From Haemonchus contortus (taxonomy: Eukaryota; Nematoda; Chromadorea; Rhabditida; Trichostrongylidae): a stretch of DNA of 64,000 nt. The stretch is taken from the NCBI GenBank assembly GCA_000469685.2, contig LS997566.1, forward strand, positions 40,898,420 to 40,962,419, given 5' to 3'. The notes under the pieces were generated by a model. The model made no database searches. It had not been told where the DNA came from and saw only the letters and a program-made list of their open reading frames with translations. Both the position numbers and the translations under genes were made by a program. Positions 24,271-36,412 of the stretch are shown piece by piece; within the stretch, counting starts at the first letter, position 1; every line of letters starts with the position of its first letter.

Positions 24271-26969
24271 ATTATATATCGATTTAAAAATTCCAATGTG
24301 AATTTACTAACCGGAAGAGACGAAGTAATAAAGAACTATAGAGGCAGGGTTCTATAGGGGCTAGAGCTCACGACTTAAGCAATAAACTGCTACTGAAGAG
24401 TAATCAAATCAGTAATTTTCCAACCAAGATTAAGCTTGAACAGTAGTAATGAAAGGCATAAATGAAGAAGTAACAAAGAAGGTCCTAAAAAGGAAATAAT
24501 CGAAGAGTAATTGGGTTATTCCTAGACTCAGATTCTCTGTATCTGGAGACTAACGAGATGGCAAAAGCCGATAGTCATGGGCAAAAATGAGAGCCAGTCT
24601 AAACCCAGACGTTGTCCTCGTCGTCTCGAATTCAAACATGGAGGGATTGTTAGCGTCGGTCGTCCAAGGGCGGGACAAGCAACACACAAGGACGGCGGAA
24701 GTGTTTCCGTTCTGGACATTATACGCCTTCAAAGAGTATAATATCCATTTCATGTGGAACAGAGAGGTTAGAGAGGTTCCAAAGGTAGCAATTATTTGGC
24801 TAATCGTTTCAACCGAATTGAAATGTCATCTAATTCTGAATTCCGATTTCAGACATGCAGGATTTCTTCACCTAGAGAAGTACAGGTCTATTAGCAAAGC
24901 ATTTATTAGGAATAGGAGTATCATTTTTGTGAGAAAATCTCTGCAGTTTTTTCCTGTTCTGTAATTAGCAGTGAGCAGTTCCATGTAGCAATAATCGTGT
25001 GAGGTAAATAGAGGCAAAGAAAGCAAAAAAAAAACGAAAAACGGACAGGGTCGAGCGGTCGCTGGGTTCCTGCACGACTGCCACAGAAATTTCGCCTCAA
25101 TTTCTTTTGAATGGGCAGCTGTGGGTGAAGGTGGACTGTGGGAGCAGCTTCCCAATGACGACTTCAGTCCATGGCAGTCAAGCTACAGCAGCCAATGCTT
25201 ATCCGCAGTGGGCACGACCATTTGTATATAAAATACCTTTTATGAGTTGTAGAAGCCCGGTCTCATGGGAGATACAGATTTGGAATGAAAACTTTGCTAC
25301 GTACGTAACTCTCCTCACCGATCAATCGATACCTATCTATGTCGTGACTGTGCCGCACTGGGTGCTCAAACATCCTGCCCTAGAGCTTCCCAGTTTCAAG
25401 CCACTGGACGCATTTAATGCCTTCCAGTTATAGGTGATTGGACGTGTTGAAAAATGGACTTCTGTACAGTCGGGTCTATGGGCAACAATCGATCGACAGG
25501 GATTGAAATTATCGGATAATGCGTGGACAGCTGAGAACACTTGGTTAGCTGAGGTTGCTTCTACTATGAGAGAGTCCTCTCCGACCTTCGATGAAGAAGC
25601 AGTATCAGTACAGTCCTCATTCTGTCCCCAGAGAGTCGCTTGAAAGGGCACTTAATTCTATGACCACGAAGCTAGTCATTCCGCCCGTTCATAACCTTCA
25701 TTGGGGCAGCTGAATCTGAATTGGTGAAGGCACCTGAAGCTGAATTGGTGAAGGCACCTGAAGCTGAATTGGTGAAGGCGCCTGAACCTGTACTTGTCAC
25801 AGCACTGATGTTTGAGTCCCCTAGTTACCCACTCACTAACGCGATCGACTCAGCTGATCTTCGATCCTTTGACATGACAGTATCCCAGATCTTCGTTTGT
25901 TGACGTATTCTGGAGCTCGGGATCCCTTTCTGCACTTGTGTGTATCGTGTAACATCAAGCACTGTCCTCTTTCCAACATGTTGGATGACGTTATCGCTTT
26001 TTTTTCACTGCAGGGAGCCCAAATCTTCGAGGCGTAAATTAAAGCAGAGGCAGCTGATTCGAAAAAAATGATGTTGCAAATTTTATTCCAGTTCAGTACT
26101 GTCTCCCCCCTCCCCCCTCACCCCTCCCCTCCCACTTGACATGGGAAGTAGGTAGACGGACATGGCTTCCCAAAAGTCATTGAAGGGTTCACTGGTGTTG
26201 AAGGTGATTGAACATTGGCGACTAGCCTTGCTGCTGGAGCCAAGACTTCTTTGTATCGCCGTTTTGCATAAATTCTCGAAGCCAGGGAGGATTCATGTGA
26301 ACATTCGTGAGTTTTCTACTATCCAACTTTCACCTGGAAGAGGTTCGACAAGCTAGGCGCTCACCTAGTCATTAGTGCCGAAATATTCCGACGAGAAAGC
26401 ATCTTCTCGCCCTCCTTTGAGGTTGGGTGAGGGGGGTCACGAAACTGGGCTTCTAAAGGGTAGTAGGGGCCATTAGCAAGAATTATAGCTACAGCTCAAG
26501 CTACATAATAGGTCGGACAGCAGGCAGCAATGCCTGTGCAGTTCACAGCGTCGCATAGGGATATGTGGTATCTCCGGTAGTAGAGCCAGCCTTATAGTCA
26601 AGTTGTAACATGCCCTGGTCTAGGATGATGCTCGGTGCCCTCTGAAGTAGTAATGTAGTTTGGGCTGCAGGATATCAAATATTAACAAGCCCTCTTCTTT
26701 CTCGAATGGCATCCGACATCTAATTAAGTGTCTACGGACATTGATAGATTCTGTTGTTCTTGCTCAGTACAAATTTCACACGTCGTTTGACTGATTAGAC
26801 CTTGTAGATGTCTAGTCACTACCGTGTCCCTGGTCGTTTCACTGAAGGAATCCCAGTGCAGGGCTAGCACAGTTTTCAAGGTTGAGGTGTAGTTTGGACA
26901 GTCAAAACTAGCTTTCAAGTTGTCGGCATTTCTTGACGTAGTAGTCTGACTGAGATAATACAAGATTGC
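24271..26969. other. Open but unassigned segments and a 24-bp minisatellite
   Basis: No gene is called. An ATG-started 125-codon frame at 24587-24964 and a frame from 25107 to 25643 broken by one TAG (25431-25433) are long for this AT-rich DNA. The complementary strands are open as well, and neither shows a recognisable domain or paired splice sites. They may be remnants of unnamed repeats. The C-rich run at 26100-26137 is low complexity. Confidence 0.3.
25718..25789 (+). repeat. 24-bp minisatellite, three copies (ELVKAPEA)
   Basis: Three tandem 24-base units that keep an open frame and read ELVKAPEA per unit. The third ends in PEP and continues open to TGA at about 25903 (…TALMFESPSYPL… SQIFVC). 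The frame is closed upstream of about 25690. This could be part of an exon with a repeated acidic/Ala/Pro peptide, but no acceptor was identified. Confidence 0.6.
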
Positions 26970-27260
26970 CTCAGATCAAAAATCTACAGGAACTTCGTAC
27001 GGCCGTCGCGACCTATGGCGCGGAATAATTGCTTGTGACAAAAGAAATTGAAATTCGCCCGAGAGAATCGGAAAGGAAAAGGCGACGATGGAGGGTCGAA
27101 TCACGTACTTGAATCATATTGGCAAGAAAGCATTGCGGGGTACGGCCAGGTCCTAAGCAAAGGCAGTAATTGGGGGATCGTCCTCAGCCTTGACGTACCA
27201 GAGGCAAACGGCCTGAGAGACGGTCAGGACAGCGCTTCGTCGATACCTTGCATGGGAACT
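26970..27260 (+). pseudogene. RTE/LINE reverse-transcriptase C-terminal relic
   Basis: Reading through frameshifts and stops, the plus strand shows TAVATYGAE, TKEIEIR, then an R-rich RRRWRVES..T block and KHCGV. This matches the spacing of the C-terminal RT region ('TYGAE W TL TKE ... RRMLRVS.RT.I.NE.IR...GV') known from RTE-like LINEs. The frame is broken at least twice and no catalytic domain is present. It was recognised from memory of the family, so the boundary is approximate. Confidence 0.45.
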
Positions 27261-27277
27261 TGACATTACTTGGTATT

Positions 27278-27345
27278 CAGCTTCTATTCCTTCTGGGTGG
27301 TTGTATTGGTACGAAACCCGCATGGGGGAACAAAAGCACCCAATT
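27278..27345 (+). repeat. SINE-like fragment 13
   Basis: Only the middle block is left: TATTGGTACGAAACCCGCATGGGGGAACAAAAGCACCC resembles the ATTGGTACCAGACTCG(T)CTGGGAGGATAAAAGCAC block of the family. Confidence 0.45.
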
Positions 27346-27656
27346 CTCCTAGCTCTCCTGGAATGTGCCAAAATGCCCTCGAACATCTCATAACGGGATT
27401 ATTTCATACTATCGCCTGACTTCATGCTGTTAAGATAGTTCTCTTAAATCTGAATGAGGCTGAATGATAGTTCAACAGAATACTGATGTATTCATTGTCT
27501 CCAAGTAGTACATTAACTCGAATCTGTCCGAAAAACTGGCAAAGGACTGATGTGAGACTGCAAATCCATTCAATTGCCAGGAACAAAGTCAAGAAGAAGT
27601 CTTCTTATTTTATTCAGAACAAGCTGTCAATTAGTAGTGACGTCCTTTTTTTTCAG

Positions 27657-27729
27657 CCGGCAGTGAGAGAGCAGGGTATTGTGACGCAGCGGTAGAGGAG
27701 CATGACGAAACTCTCCCAGGACTTCGTTG
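27657..27729 (+). CDS. Isolated exon candidate with strong splice sites
   Basis: A very strong acceptor (CCTTTTTTTTCAG) precedes 23 open codons (GSERAGYCDAAVEEHDETLP) that end at a consensus donor TG|GTAAGT. Phase is 1 at the start and 2 at the end. Flanking exons with matching phases were not found. A SINE fragment sits 60 bp into the downstream intron. Function unknown. Confidence 0.35.
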
Positions 27730-27791
27730 GTAAGTGTTCGTTCACAATAAAAAAACCCTGTTCTCAATGCACACAGCATTACACATTACAT

Positions 27792-27882
27792 TACATGGTT
27801 GGCTTGGGCGGATATCGATTCTTGATCCGAACCCGTGACCATGCCTGTGTGATGTGCGCCACTTGCCACTACACCATTTCTG
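27792..27882 (-). repeat. SINE-like head fragment 14
   Basis: Only the tRNA-like head and the start of the body remain: GGTTGGCTTGGGCGGATATCGATTC, a mutated B-box region (GATCCGAACCCG), GTGTGATGTGCGCCACTTGCCACTACACC. Confidence 0.7.
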
Positions 27883-29261
27883 CCTTTGAAGAAAGCCATG
27901 GATTCGGATTTCGTCCTTTTTTCCTTTGAACTATTTCATTTCTATCAAGAGACAGCACGGTAATCAAAAGGTTCCAGTAGCAACTAAGGGCCTAAGTTCT
28001 CCAAATGTGTAATATCCTTATGGAGTTGCAACGGAAAGTCTGTCTTCTCCTGATGCCGAGCTTTTTATGTTTCTGGGTAACCCTCGCCTAGAAGGCGTAT
28101 TCTTTCCTGTCTCCAATGACAACGGCAAACAAACAACCGTCTCTTCTTGCAAATGAAGGAGCCGAAGAAGAACATTGGTTGAGGACTACACAAGTACGCA
28201 CATCAAGCAGAGTTCCGCTATCGTTTTCTTCTAGATGGAGCAAATAGACAGAATCCGGCCAACTCTGGGACCGAGCCATTCACATGGGCATGGGACAGAG
28301 CCTCAAAAAAGTCAAATTGCTTGTTTGGCCTAACCGAGATCCTCTGTGGGTACACGGGCCTAGATTTTTTCTCACATTGGTGCTGGACCAGAGGAGGCCT
28401 TAAAGATGTGAAGCGAATGGGAGAAAAAGATGTCATGGAGCACTGTTTCCCACTTCTCTACTCAGGGTTCTACCATTCCATACTTACCCCTAAGTTTATG
28501 TGGTCAGATCGTCAGCCACCTGAGGAAGAAGAAAATCCAATCTAAGCTCCATCGACTGGCTTTTTCCTGTCATTATGCAATCGTTCTTGGAAAATTCTTG
28601 CCGGATTCTATGGGGTGATAGATTCTCAGCTACACAAGTAGAACCTCAGAAGGAAACAAATCTAAAACTCTCCAAGTGGAGCTGATGGATAGGCCAATTC
28701 CGAGTTTCCCAGTGAATTTTAAAAGAACCAGGAAGCTGTTGCAACTATAACAATAATATCTCTAGCAAATAAATACCAAAATCGTAAGAGAGGAAGTTCA
28801 GGCAGTTGAATATTCAGTTCCTCAGAAAACGACGAATGACGCCAAAATGTTGCATAGCGTCTGTGGGTTGTGAGAAAGGCATACGTCATTGTAGACATGT
28901 CCCTTTGTTGGTATATAAGTTTAAATTCTTGATAAAAGCGCTAACAGAGCTAATGAGGCTTGCTGTAGCAAGACTTCCGCTTTTCCAGTTAGTGCAAGTG
29001 GCTCCCCCTCCCCAGACAAACCCTCCATCCATCTATGCCGGTGCACTTTTCGCTTACGAAAACTTGTCTGTGTTAGAATTTTGAATAGGAAAGGGATGTT
29101 GAACGATTCGTCGAGAAAAGCTCTTCTATCACAGACTAAAGAGAATGAGAGATTGGGATAACAAGGATATACACTTTGCACTCCCACTCAATTCCCATAA
29201 TAGCTTCGATTGAGAATAATTCCCCCGAACGATTCTCGGAGAAGGACCTTTCTTAAAACTT
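27883..29261. other. No gene called
   Basis: Open segments at 28321-28545 (+) and 28806-29084 (+) read like protein in places (…GLKDVKRMGEKDVMEH…). They lack an ATG, or splice sites that fit a neighbour, so they are left unassigned. Confidence 0.3.
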
Positions 29262-29329
29262 CATGTGCAATGAATTCCTCCATGAAGATATTTCTACTCT
29301 CTTTGAAGAGCTAGAAAAGGTTCAAGCTC

Positions 29330-29533
29330 ATGCTCTTGACAATCTTGCTTCTTCCATCTGGGCTTACAGGGCAAAAGGCAGGAGGAAGGAACGAAGGGTT
29401 GATGCAGCTCCTTGGCGTCCTGATAGAGGATCTGAGAGAAGAGCAAAGGAGCTTAATGGAAGGACCTGTAGATCTTAAGTCTACCGTATCACCAGCATTG
29501 TGGGCACACTTAAAGAGAAAATATCTTAGATAG
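29330..29533 (+). CDS. Possible small secreted peptide, 67 aa
   Basis: An ATG-started frame begins with a short signal-peptide-like stretch (MLLTILLLPSGLTG), continues with an acidic/amphipathic section (LMQLLGVLIEDLREEQRS) and ends with PALWAHLKRKYLR. The KR pair near the end could be a processing site. There are no cysteines. No TATA box or acceptor was seen directly upstream. An overlapping frame from 29263 is also open, so chance cannot be excluded. Confidence 0.35.
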   Translation: MLLTILLLPSGLTGQKAGGRNEGLMQLLGVLIEDLREEQRSLMEGPVDLKSTVSPALWAHLKRKYLR

Positions 29534-30379
29534 AGAATTTCGAGGAGTTCACTGGGTGGGTGAATGGAAAGGGGTAGCAACGACAAGCGAGAACTTCTGC
29601 TGAATGAGAAACTAAAGGGGAACTGGTGTGTTAGAAGAGCAAGCTCAAATTCCTCCCACGCATTTGGTCCCCATTTTAAACCCCAGCACCGTTGAAGTAA
29701 GGAGTCATGGACCCAAGTAAATCTCTAGGCCAATTGTTTTCATCCAATCGGGATCTTCCACCACCTCGAAGGAATGGGCAGCTGAGTTCAAACACTAGGA
29801 ATAATTCTGGATTCGATCCTTAAGCCATGAGAGGAGCAAGGGCTCCATTTCCTCTGGAACCTCGAGGCGAGCATGAAAACCATCGTTGAGGCCGCTGGAG
29901 TAGCCCTCATCACTGTGTAAGAGCAGCAGATTTGAGATTCAATACACAACCACACCGAAGGAAGAAGAAGTATCCAGTAGGACAAAAATAAATAAAAACA
30001 GAATCACAAAAAAGATAGAAGTAGATTCTTGCCACTGAATGGTGGTCTGCCCAGATCAAAAACCTGAATCTAATGAAAGAAGGCTTCCTGACTTGTTTAT
30101 CTATCCTGGGTGTAGTAGATAGTTGAAATTGAGCCGACGTTTCAGCTTCTTTGTAGGATGGTAATGACACTAATAGCATGAAAAACAACGAATCCGTATA
30201 ATTTGCATTACTGACGAGAATTCGGACGGCCCAATGAAATCTGACTGGCTGACTGGATTACTCAAGCTAGGATTTCGTCCATTGGTAAGATTTGAGAGCG
30301 TCAATGGCCACCAACCGGAAAAAAAGGTCTGAGCAAGAGTGCATTTGTATAGAAACCAACGACACACACACCATTCTCG

Positions 30380-33300
30380 ATGAATTTCCTGCTGGTGCTG
30401 CTTTGCTCCATCCGCCTCTTCCTTTTTAGTATCTCCCACGCAATACCAGGGGAATTCTAACTAATACATGTGTTTCGAGAACTTCCCACGAAATTTCTGA
30501 TTTTGCAGAGCGGGGCAGTTCCTCCAAGTGGCGACATTCCTACACGCATGGCCAACTTCTTATCGAAACATTCCCAGCAAAGCCAGTAAACCATTCAATC
30601 CCTCTGAGAACTACAACTGGGGCTACTGGATTGAATGAATCTAGTAAGAGTCTGTGAAAAGATGGGAAGGTCTGCAAGTTTTTGGAAGAGAACTAGTTCT
30701 ACAATAAGTATGAACAGGGCCCCAGCAGAGCTATCGCGATTGCTAAGCATGCAGTCATCATCAAACTCTATCCCTAAGGAGGCCGATTGCACGGCGTATC
30801 CTAGAAACGGTCGGTCAACAGAAGCAATGCCATTGTTCAATGCCACGCCCTCAGTTCCTCTTTGAAACAGAAGAATTAAAATGGAATAGTGCCCGAAATT
30901 TCTCCTAGATATCAGTTTGGGAATTAATTGACTTTGGAAGTGCTCGGGAAAGGGTACGATCTACAACTAGCTCTGGGTAGATCCCACAAGACACACTTGA
31001 AGAAAAGCAGATTAGCTACTCAATAGGATCCATTTGGTTGAACTATTCCATCAGAACGCCAATCTCAGAACTCTCACTGGGTAAAGAGTGGAGAAAATAG
31101 TAAAAGTAGTCATGGCCTACCGTTAAAGCGTACCTAACGTGCTCATCGCCACGTCAAAGTATAGAAGATCTGACTACCCATGTGTGGTCTGTGGGGCTAC
31201 ACCTCTTTGTGACTGTGAACGTTGCGAACGTTGCGAATAGTGAATTGAGTCCAAAATTTTTCGATAGACCAAGCTGGGGTCAATGCAAGTTATCAGTTCC
31301 CAATCCGGGTTACCTGCAGTAGAACCTCTCGCGACTTCAAGACTTTCGAACACCAAAAGTACTGACGAGTCAGAGAGATGAACCTACCTTGCAGCCAATT
31401 CGTCACCTGGGCACATGCCAATTTAGCTGCTGGATGGCGTCTGGTGAGTAATGAGCCCATACTGAACCATCGCGACAGTCATTGCCAGTCGTGCTTTCAG
31501 GAGAAGGTAGGTGAGAATAAACCACCCCGATCAGTCCAGTTCATCCAACCCTAACTCTTCTACTCCCAGGCTCAGGAGTGTTGGTCCATAGCGGTGCGCT
31601 ACACTATTACAACCCAACTGATTACCGTAATCAATTATTAATATCCGTAATGGATAGCTTCATGCGCGTAAACAAGAAATGGCCCTCAAATGTTTGGTCT
31701 CTTAAATACCACTACAATCACTAGCGTAAGCTTACGCATATCAGATTACAGCAGACTTTATTGAATGAGAATCGTCTGGTGTAGCCATCTAATTGGTCAT
31801 GGATCACGACGAGGCAATAACAGTCCAAAACAGAGTTAGGTCTTTCCGAAAGCATCTGCCTCAGAAGTTTGCAAAATCCAGATTCTTCTGGTATGTTCTG
31901 GAAGTTACTGTGGAAGCCCTGACCATGACTTTTATCGTGATGATCATGAGGAAGAAATTTTTGATAGAGAAGATTAGGAAGATTTCATGAAAAACTCTGG
32001 TTGCAGTTTTGAAGCACCTCACAACTGCTGAATCGTTGTCGATGTAAACAATTTCTATTAAATGGCGAAAAACCTAAATTAGCACCAGAAAGCAAACAAA
32101 CATGGGCTAAAATGAGTTAGGTAAAGAAAACGTTCGAATTAAAAAGGTTTTTCCCCTTCCGTATTTAGCTTTGATGGGCTTAATAACATTTGGGAAGGGA
32201 AATTATACTGCTCTCTCAGTGTGACAACAAACCTGCACTCACAAGGGAAGGATCCCAAGTCGAAGTGGCCATTTGAAATAAGACCTGCACTGCTAGACGT
32301 ATTTTTTGATGCTGATCTCGAATCTGCATTCAAAATCTGCCAAACGGTCCTCTGAACGAAGTTATGGAGGCGGTCTCCGGAGAGCGTTAAACAGGGGTAA
32401 GGCTCATAAGACATGGCCGCGCTCCTGCACGGAGCGGCGGGTTGGAGTCGCGGTAAGCGTGACGCTTCATAGGTAAGGGATCAAGGTCGGGTTTGGTGAG
32501 CGACGGCGTTTTTGCATTTTGAAACACTTTTTCCTCCGGGTTGTAGGCAACCTTTCCATACTAATTTCACCACCTTTGATGACTTTTCGAATGCCCGAGA
32601 TGAAGCAGTTCCTGCCCAAACAGGCTCCCTTTCCGCAATGATATCGATCAGGTTTTGAAATAAGTGGAGCTTGTGATCAGTTTTAAAAAAAGGCAAGGGT
32701 TGCATCGTGGCAAACGCGGCGAAGTATGGTAGATATGGATAGACGTAACACTAAAGGAGAAGGAGTTTGTTCTGCCCAGAGTTGGTAATGTTGCATCTGT
32801 AGAAGATCTTCGGTTCCTGTGATTTTGAACACGCCCCTACAAGCAGCAGAAGTTGATAGCCAGTTTCTCCTCTATCTTGCGAGATGCAACTTACGAAAAC
32901 TTTGATATTAAGTGCGAAGAAGACTGCGTGATTGAGAACGAGGAGGCCGATCCACTGTAAGAACCCGATGATGAAGAGGAAACAGCAGGCACATCTAGAG
33001 GGTCGTTGATGTTTGCTAATGTGGAAGTTTCGAAAAAGTTACTATCACTTGTGCACTTCCAGTACTGTGCTCCTAGGTTTAAGAAGTGATAAGTGAGTGT
33101 GAAAAAACAGCCTGCGGTGGAATCTTTTTCTTTCGCTGCTCTCACTGTAAAAATTTCTTTGTTTTAAACTTTCCGTGCTAGATTAACACATCTGCTTATA
33201 ATGGGAAAAAGTTATCCCACTGTGAATTTGAAATGTACAAGGATAGAGTTGCTGTCATATTGGTTGTTGGAGTAGATGTCAGATGATTCAAGTAGAAACT

Positions 33301-36300
33301 GACTCACCTCGAGCATTCGAAAAGTCGTCAAAGGCGGTAAAACTAGTATGGAAAGGTTCTTGCAACCCGGAGGAAAAAGTCTTTCAAAATGCAAAAACGC
33401 CGTCGCTCACCAAACCCGATCCCTGGTCCCATGCCTATGAAGCGTCACGCTTACCTCGACTCCAATCCGCCGCTCCGTGCAGGCCCGCGGCCATGTCTTA
33501 CGTGCTTTCCCCCCTGTTGAACGCTCTCCGGGACCACCTCCATAACTTCGTTAGAAGAATCGTTTGGCAGATTTTGAATGCAGATTCGAAATCAGCATCA
33601 AAAAATAAGTCTAGCAGTGCAGGTCTCATTTCAAATGGCCACTTCGACTTGGGATCCTTCCCTTGTCAGCCCAACATCAGCAATATCAAAAGAACCTTTT
33701 CATAGTACAAATCCGAACAGATGTACTTTTCGTGGGTCTAAAAAATATTCAAAAATTCGCTGGATGACTAAATCGATGTGTTCACAGAAGGGATCATATT
33801 CAAAGCATATGGGGCAAGATGGGTCCTGCCAGGAAATATCTGGGGAAGTCGCGGATTTCGACATCAGAAGTTCCATTTTTTTGCTAGATTAGAGCCATTC
33901 GGAGGAACCTAAAGAAAGCAGGGTTTCGAGCTGTTTAGAACTGGATACGCCACGAACTTGTCCTCCTCTCAAAATGATTACACAAGAGTGCAAATAACAG
34001 TAGTAGCTTGCAAAATTAGTAGGCTACGAAGTTGTATAAGCATTTTCAAGAAAACAATCTTTTCAAACTGGGTCCGAAAGTTCTGCACTTGTTCACAATA
34101 ATAGGAAATCTATCCAATAAATTGTATTTTCAGTTAATGTTATAAATCGCACTACCGCAAGATTGGAAATAAAAAATTCGAAGTTAAACAAACAAAATCA
34201 AACTAATATAAATTACAAGAATGTTATCAGAGAGTAGGAAAGCTCTCCAACAGATCAAGTAAAGTAATTCCACCAATTTCAGCTCCGGATACTTCGCCTG
34301 TTCATATAACCATTGAAACGGATCCCTCCAAGGTGAGCAGAATTGATGGTCGTTCATTACATAGACCTCGAAGCATGTCCTATTTGTCAATATTTTGCTA
34401 ATGTACAATTACAAGATGACCATAGTTGACTCCAACAATATGCTACTCCCCTATGATACAGATCAGCTCTTACTTTTCAGTTCGACCTCTCCCTCCATGC
34501 GAGCTCCACAGGTAGCCTTTTCTAAACCTTCAGTGATAGTTGGCTCGTCCATTCCAAAAAAATCCTTCAAGCAATCCGTTTCTGGGGCTCTCCCCCTTAT
34601 TCAACTTACATCCAGTATGACCGAGGTATTTTGAATGCGTATGAGGCCTTTGCATTCTTTTCAGTTGTCTGCGCTCTCTTTCTCAAAAGGTTTGAACCAC
34701 ACATTACTCAGAGAGTAGATCTCCCCTAGCTTCAGTCCCCGACGGTTCAAACCAGTATGTGATGATCTCCCAAGTCCAATTCATTCACCAAAAAGCTATC
34801 AACTGGGTACTATGCTATCAAATAGGCAGCAATCATTATTTTCTGTTACCAGAAGCGGTGCATTGTACGCTTTCGAAGCGGCCTAAACTTACAAAACATT
34901 GGAAACATCTGGTTCTGACTTCTGGCTTATCTCTGATGCTTTAGTCCTTTTACGTGGGCCCATACGACCGTACAAGGATCGATCTCATTGAGGAGTTCCA
35001 TCCCCTGCAAACTGCCTCAGTAGCCCAAGGTAAGTGGCGAGACGGAAGGCAAAAGAATGGAGCAGAATCAGAGGATTTACATGTTTTCAGGTGCACAGCT
35101 TCAAGAATTAAGAAGAAGAGCAGCAGGAGTAAAATCAGTCAACAATCAACCGACTTTGGTGGAAGCAAGTCCAATGGATTTTGAAATGAATGATCGCGAT
35201 GCAGTCTCATCTGAGTCCTCTCCAAAACCTCAAAGTTCGTTTACAAATCTCAATTTTGTTTCGAAGCTTAATAAAAAACCTGCTTTGGCGAGTGGACCGG
35301 AATATGGCAACAGATAGTATGAATTAAAATTAGAAGTAGAGGTAGTAAATGAGAAAAAGGAAGACAGAGAATAGAGCCGCGATTGCACTGCCATGAAACG
35401 AACCCTCGATTTACGATTCCCGATGAGAAGACCTTGGCTGGGGATCCTTCAATTTGAACATTCGCTTCCAAGGCTTCTTGATGGAGCTTTTTGCTTGAAC
35501 AATGATAAATTTTCTAGGCAATCTTTACTTTGATCCTTTTTCCCATAGAAAACTTATTAAGGATGTTTCTGATTTGAAGGACGTATAGGACGTATGGCGC
35601 AATCCAAGAACAGGTCAGAAGGGGCTAGATAAGGAACCAGAGGATGCTTGAGTATGCTTAGAGACCGACCACACCTCGGGTTTTTAGGTTTCGAGGTCCT
35701 AACTCAGGAATCAAGAAAACCCGGGATCAAGTGCCTCTCACGAGGTTGGTCGGGCTTATGACGTATGTACATGACGGCTGAATAAGGCTGGGTGGCTGTA
35801 GCTTGAATAAGCCGCAGAACGATTGGTATATCGGATTACATGCTGAAGTAGTAGATGCATAGTTTATCCAAATAGAAAGAAAAACGTTTCGAATTGAATC
35901 ACGAAAAATCAACAATCGTCTGTCTGGGAAACATGGATTTCCGTGCTCTAGGAATAGCTCTTGCAAGCTTCAAAATTTCACATTGTTAAAATTGGTGTAC
36001 AAACGCGAAACTTTGATGCGGCTGTCAGTGGAGGAAGGGGTGTGGCTTTTTCAAATGGGGCGTGGCTTATGCAGAAAACATGAAACTTTTTCTACTCAAT
36101 GAATCATTTTTTCACTCGATCCAGATTCTTCCAGCTATTACCAACTGAGACATGAGCCCTTCATGAAAATCCTAAAATTCCTGAAAATGTTAGATGAACA
36201 CTTCAGGAATAGTCTTCGGTGAATGGAGTAACTGGACAGAATGGACGTCATGTATAGCTGGAGAAAGGAGTCGTGTCCGTTCCTGCAGTTCAAGACGGCC

Positions 36301-36412
36301 AGCTCTTCGAATTGTCTGTCATGGACCAGCTAAAGAGGTCAGCTCGTGTCCTGTTGTCAATTATGAATTTCAAAGAAACGCTAAGGCCGAATTTGAAGAT
36401 GAATTAGACTGA
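30380..36412 (+). CDS. Secreted protein with C-terminal thrombospondin type-1 repeat (multi-exon model)
   Basis: Exon 30380-30428 encodes a signal peptide (MNFLLVLLCSIRLFLF) and ends A|GTATCT. Exon 30509-30643 (after TTTTGCAG; RGSSSKWRHSYTHGQ...) ends A|GTAAGA, phase 1. Exon 34283-34332 (after CAATTTCAG; PDTSPVHITIETDPSK) starts in the matching phase. Exons 34416-34625 (MTIVDSNNMLLPYDTDQ...), 34945-35029 (FYVGPYDRTRIDLIEEF..., ending G|GTAAGT) and 35091 onward (AQLQELRRRAAG...) join in frame; this last exon stops at 35317 or splices near 35291. Exon 36207-36412 (after CACTTCAG) has the TSP1 pattern WSNWTEWTSC ... R.R.C ... C.G ... C. The 3.6-kb intron holds two inverted repeats. The link from 30643 to 34283 and the last junction are inferred from phase only; two neighbouring genes would also fit. 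Confidence 0.5.
31395..31641 (+). CDS. Possible additional exons within the 30-36 kb locus
   Basis: Segment 31395-31443 (after CTACCTTGCAG) reads QFVTWAHANLAAGWRL and ends at CTG|GTGAGT. Segment 31570-31641 (after ACTCTTCTACTCCCAG) continues in phase 0 as AQECWSIAVRYTITTQ... to a TAA. The two fit each other, but their phase does not fit the exon at 30643 directly. They could be an alternative 3' end or part of another gene. Confidence 0.3.
32240..32618 (-). repeat. Unnamed repeat R3, left inverted copy
   Basis: About 380 bases that match, on the opposite strand and with roughly 85-90% identity by eye, the segment 33294-33667. Shared blocks include CATTCGAAAAGTC, AACCCGGAGGAAAAAGT, CAAAAACGCCGTCGCTCACC, TATGAAGCGTCACGCTTACC, CCGCTCCGTGCAGG, TTTGGCAGATTTTGAATGC and CCACTTCGACTTGGGATCC. 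The family is not recognised; it has no transposase motif. Confidence 0.75.
32880..33090 (+). pseudogene. Acidic coding-like relic between the R3 copies
   Basis: The plus strand reads ATYENFDIKCEEDCVIENEE, then one TAA (or a GTAAGA donor) and, still in frame, PDDEEETAGTSRGS ... SLVHFQYCAPRFKK before stops. It could be a broken ORF of an element bounded by the R3 copies or an unrelated exon. It was not recognised. Confidence 0.3.
33294..33667 (+). repeat. Unnamed repeat R3, right inverted copy
   Basis: Reverse-complement partner of 32240-32618; the inner spacer is about 675 bp. Homology stops abruptly at both outer ends (32240 and 33667). This fits either a foldback-type element with long inverted arms or two separate insertions in opposite orientation. 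Confidence 0.75.

Noticed and set aside
1485..27882. B-box-bearing heads considered as functional tRNA genes
   Set aside because: The T-stem does not pair, copies vary, and each head continues into the same non-tRNA body, so they are SINE-like copies.
30595..30865. Overlapping ORFs of 76-83 codons on both strands
   Set aside because: The plus-strand one starts inside a better exon (30509-30643) in another frame. It could serve as a third exon only with weak acceptors (CCCCAG or CAGCAG), so it is not included in the model.
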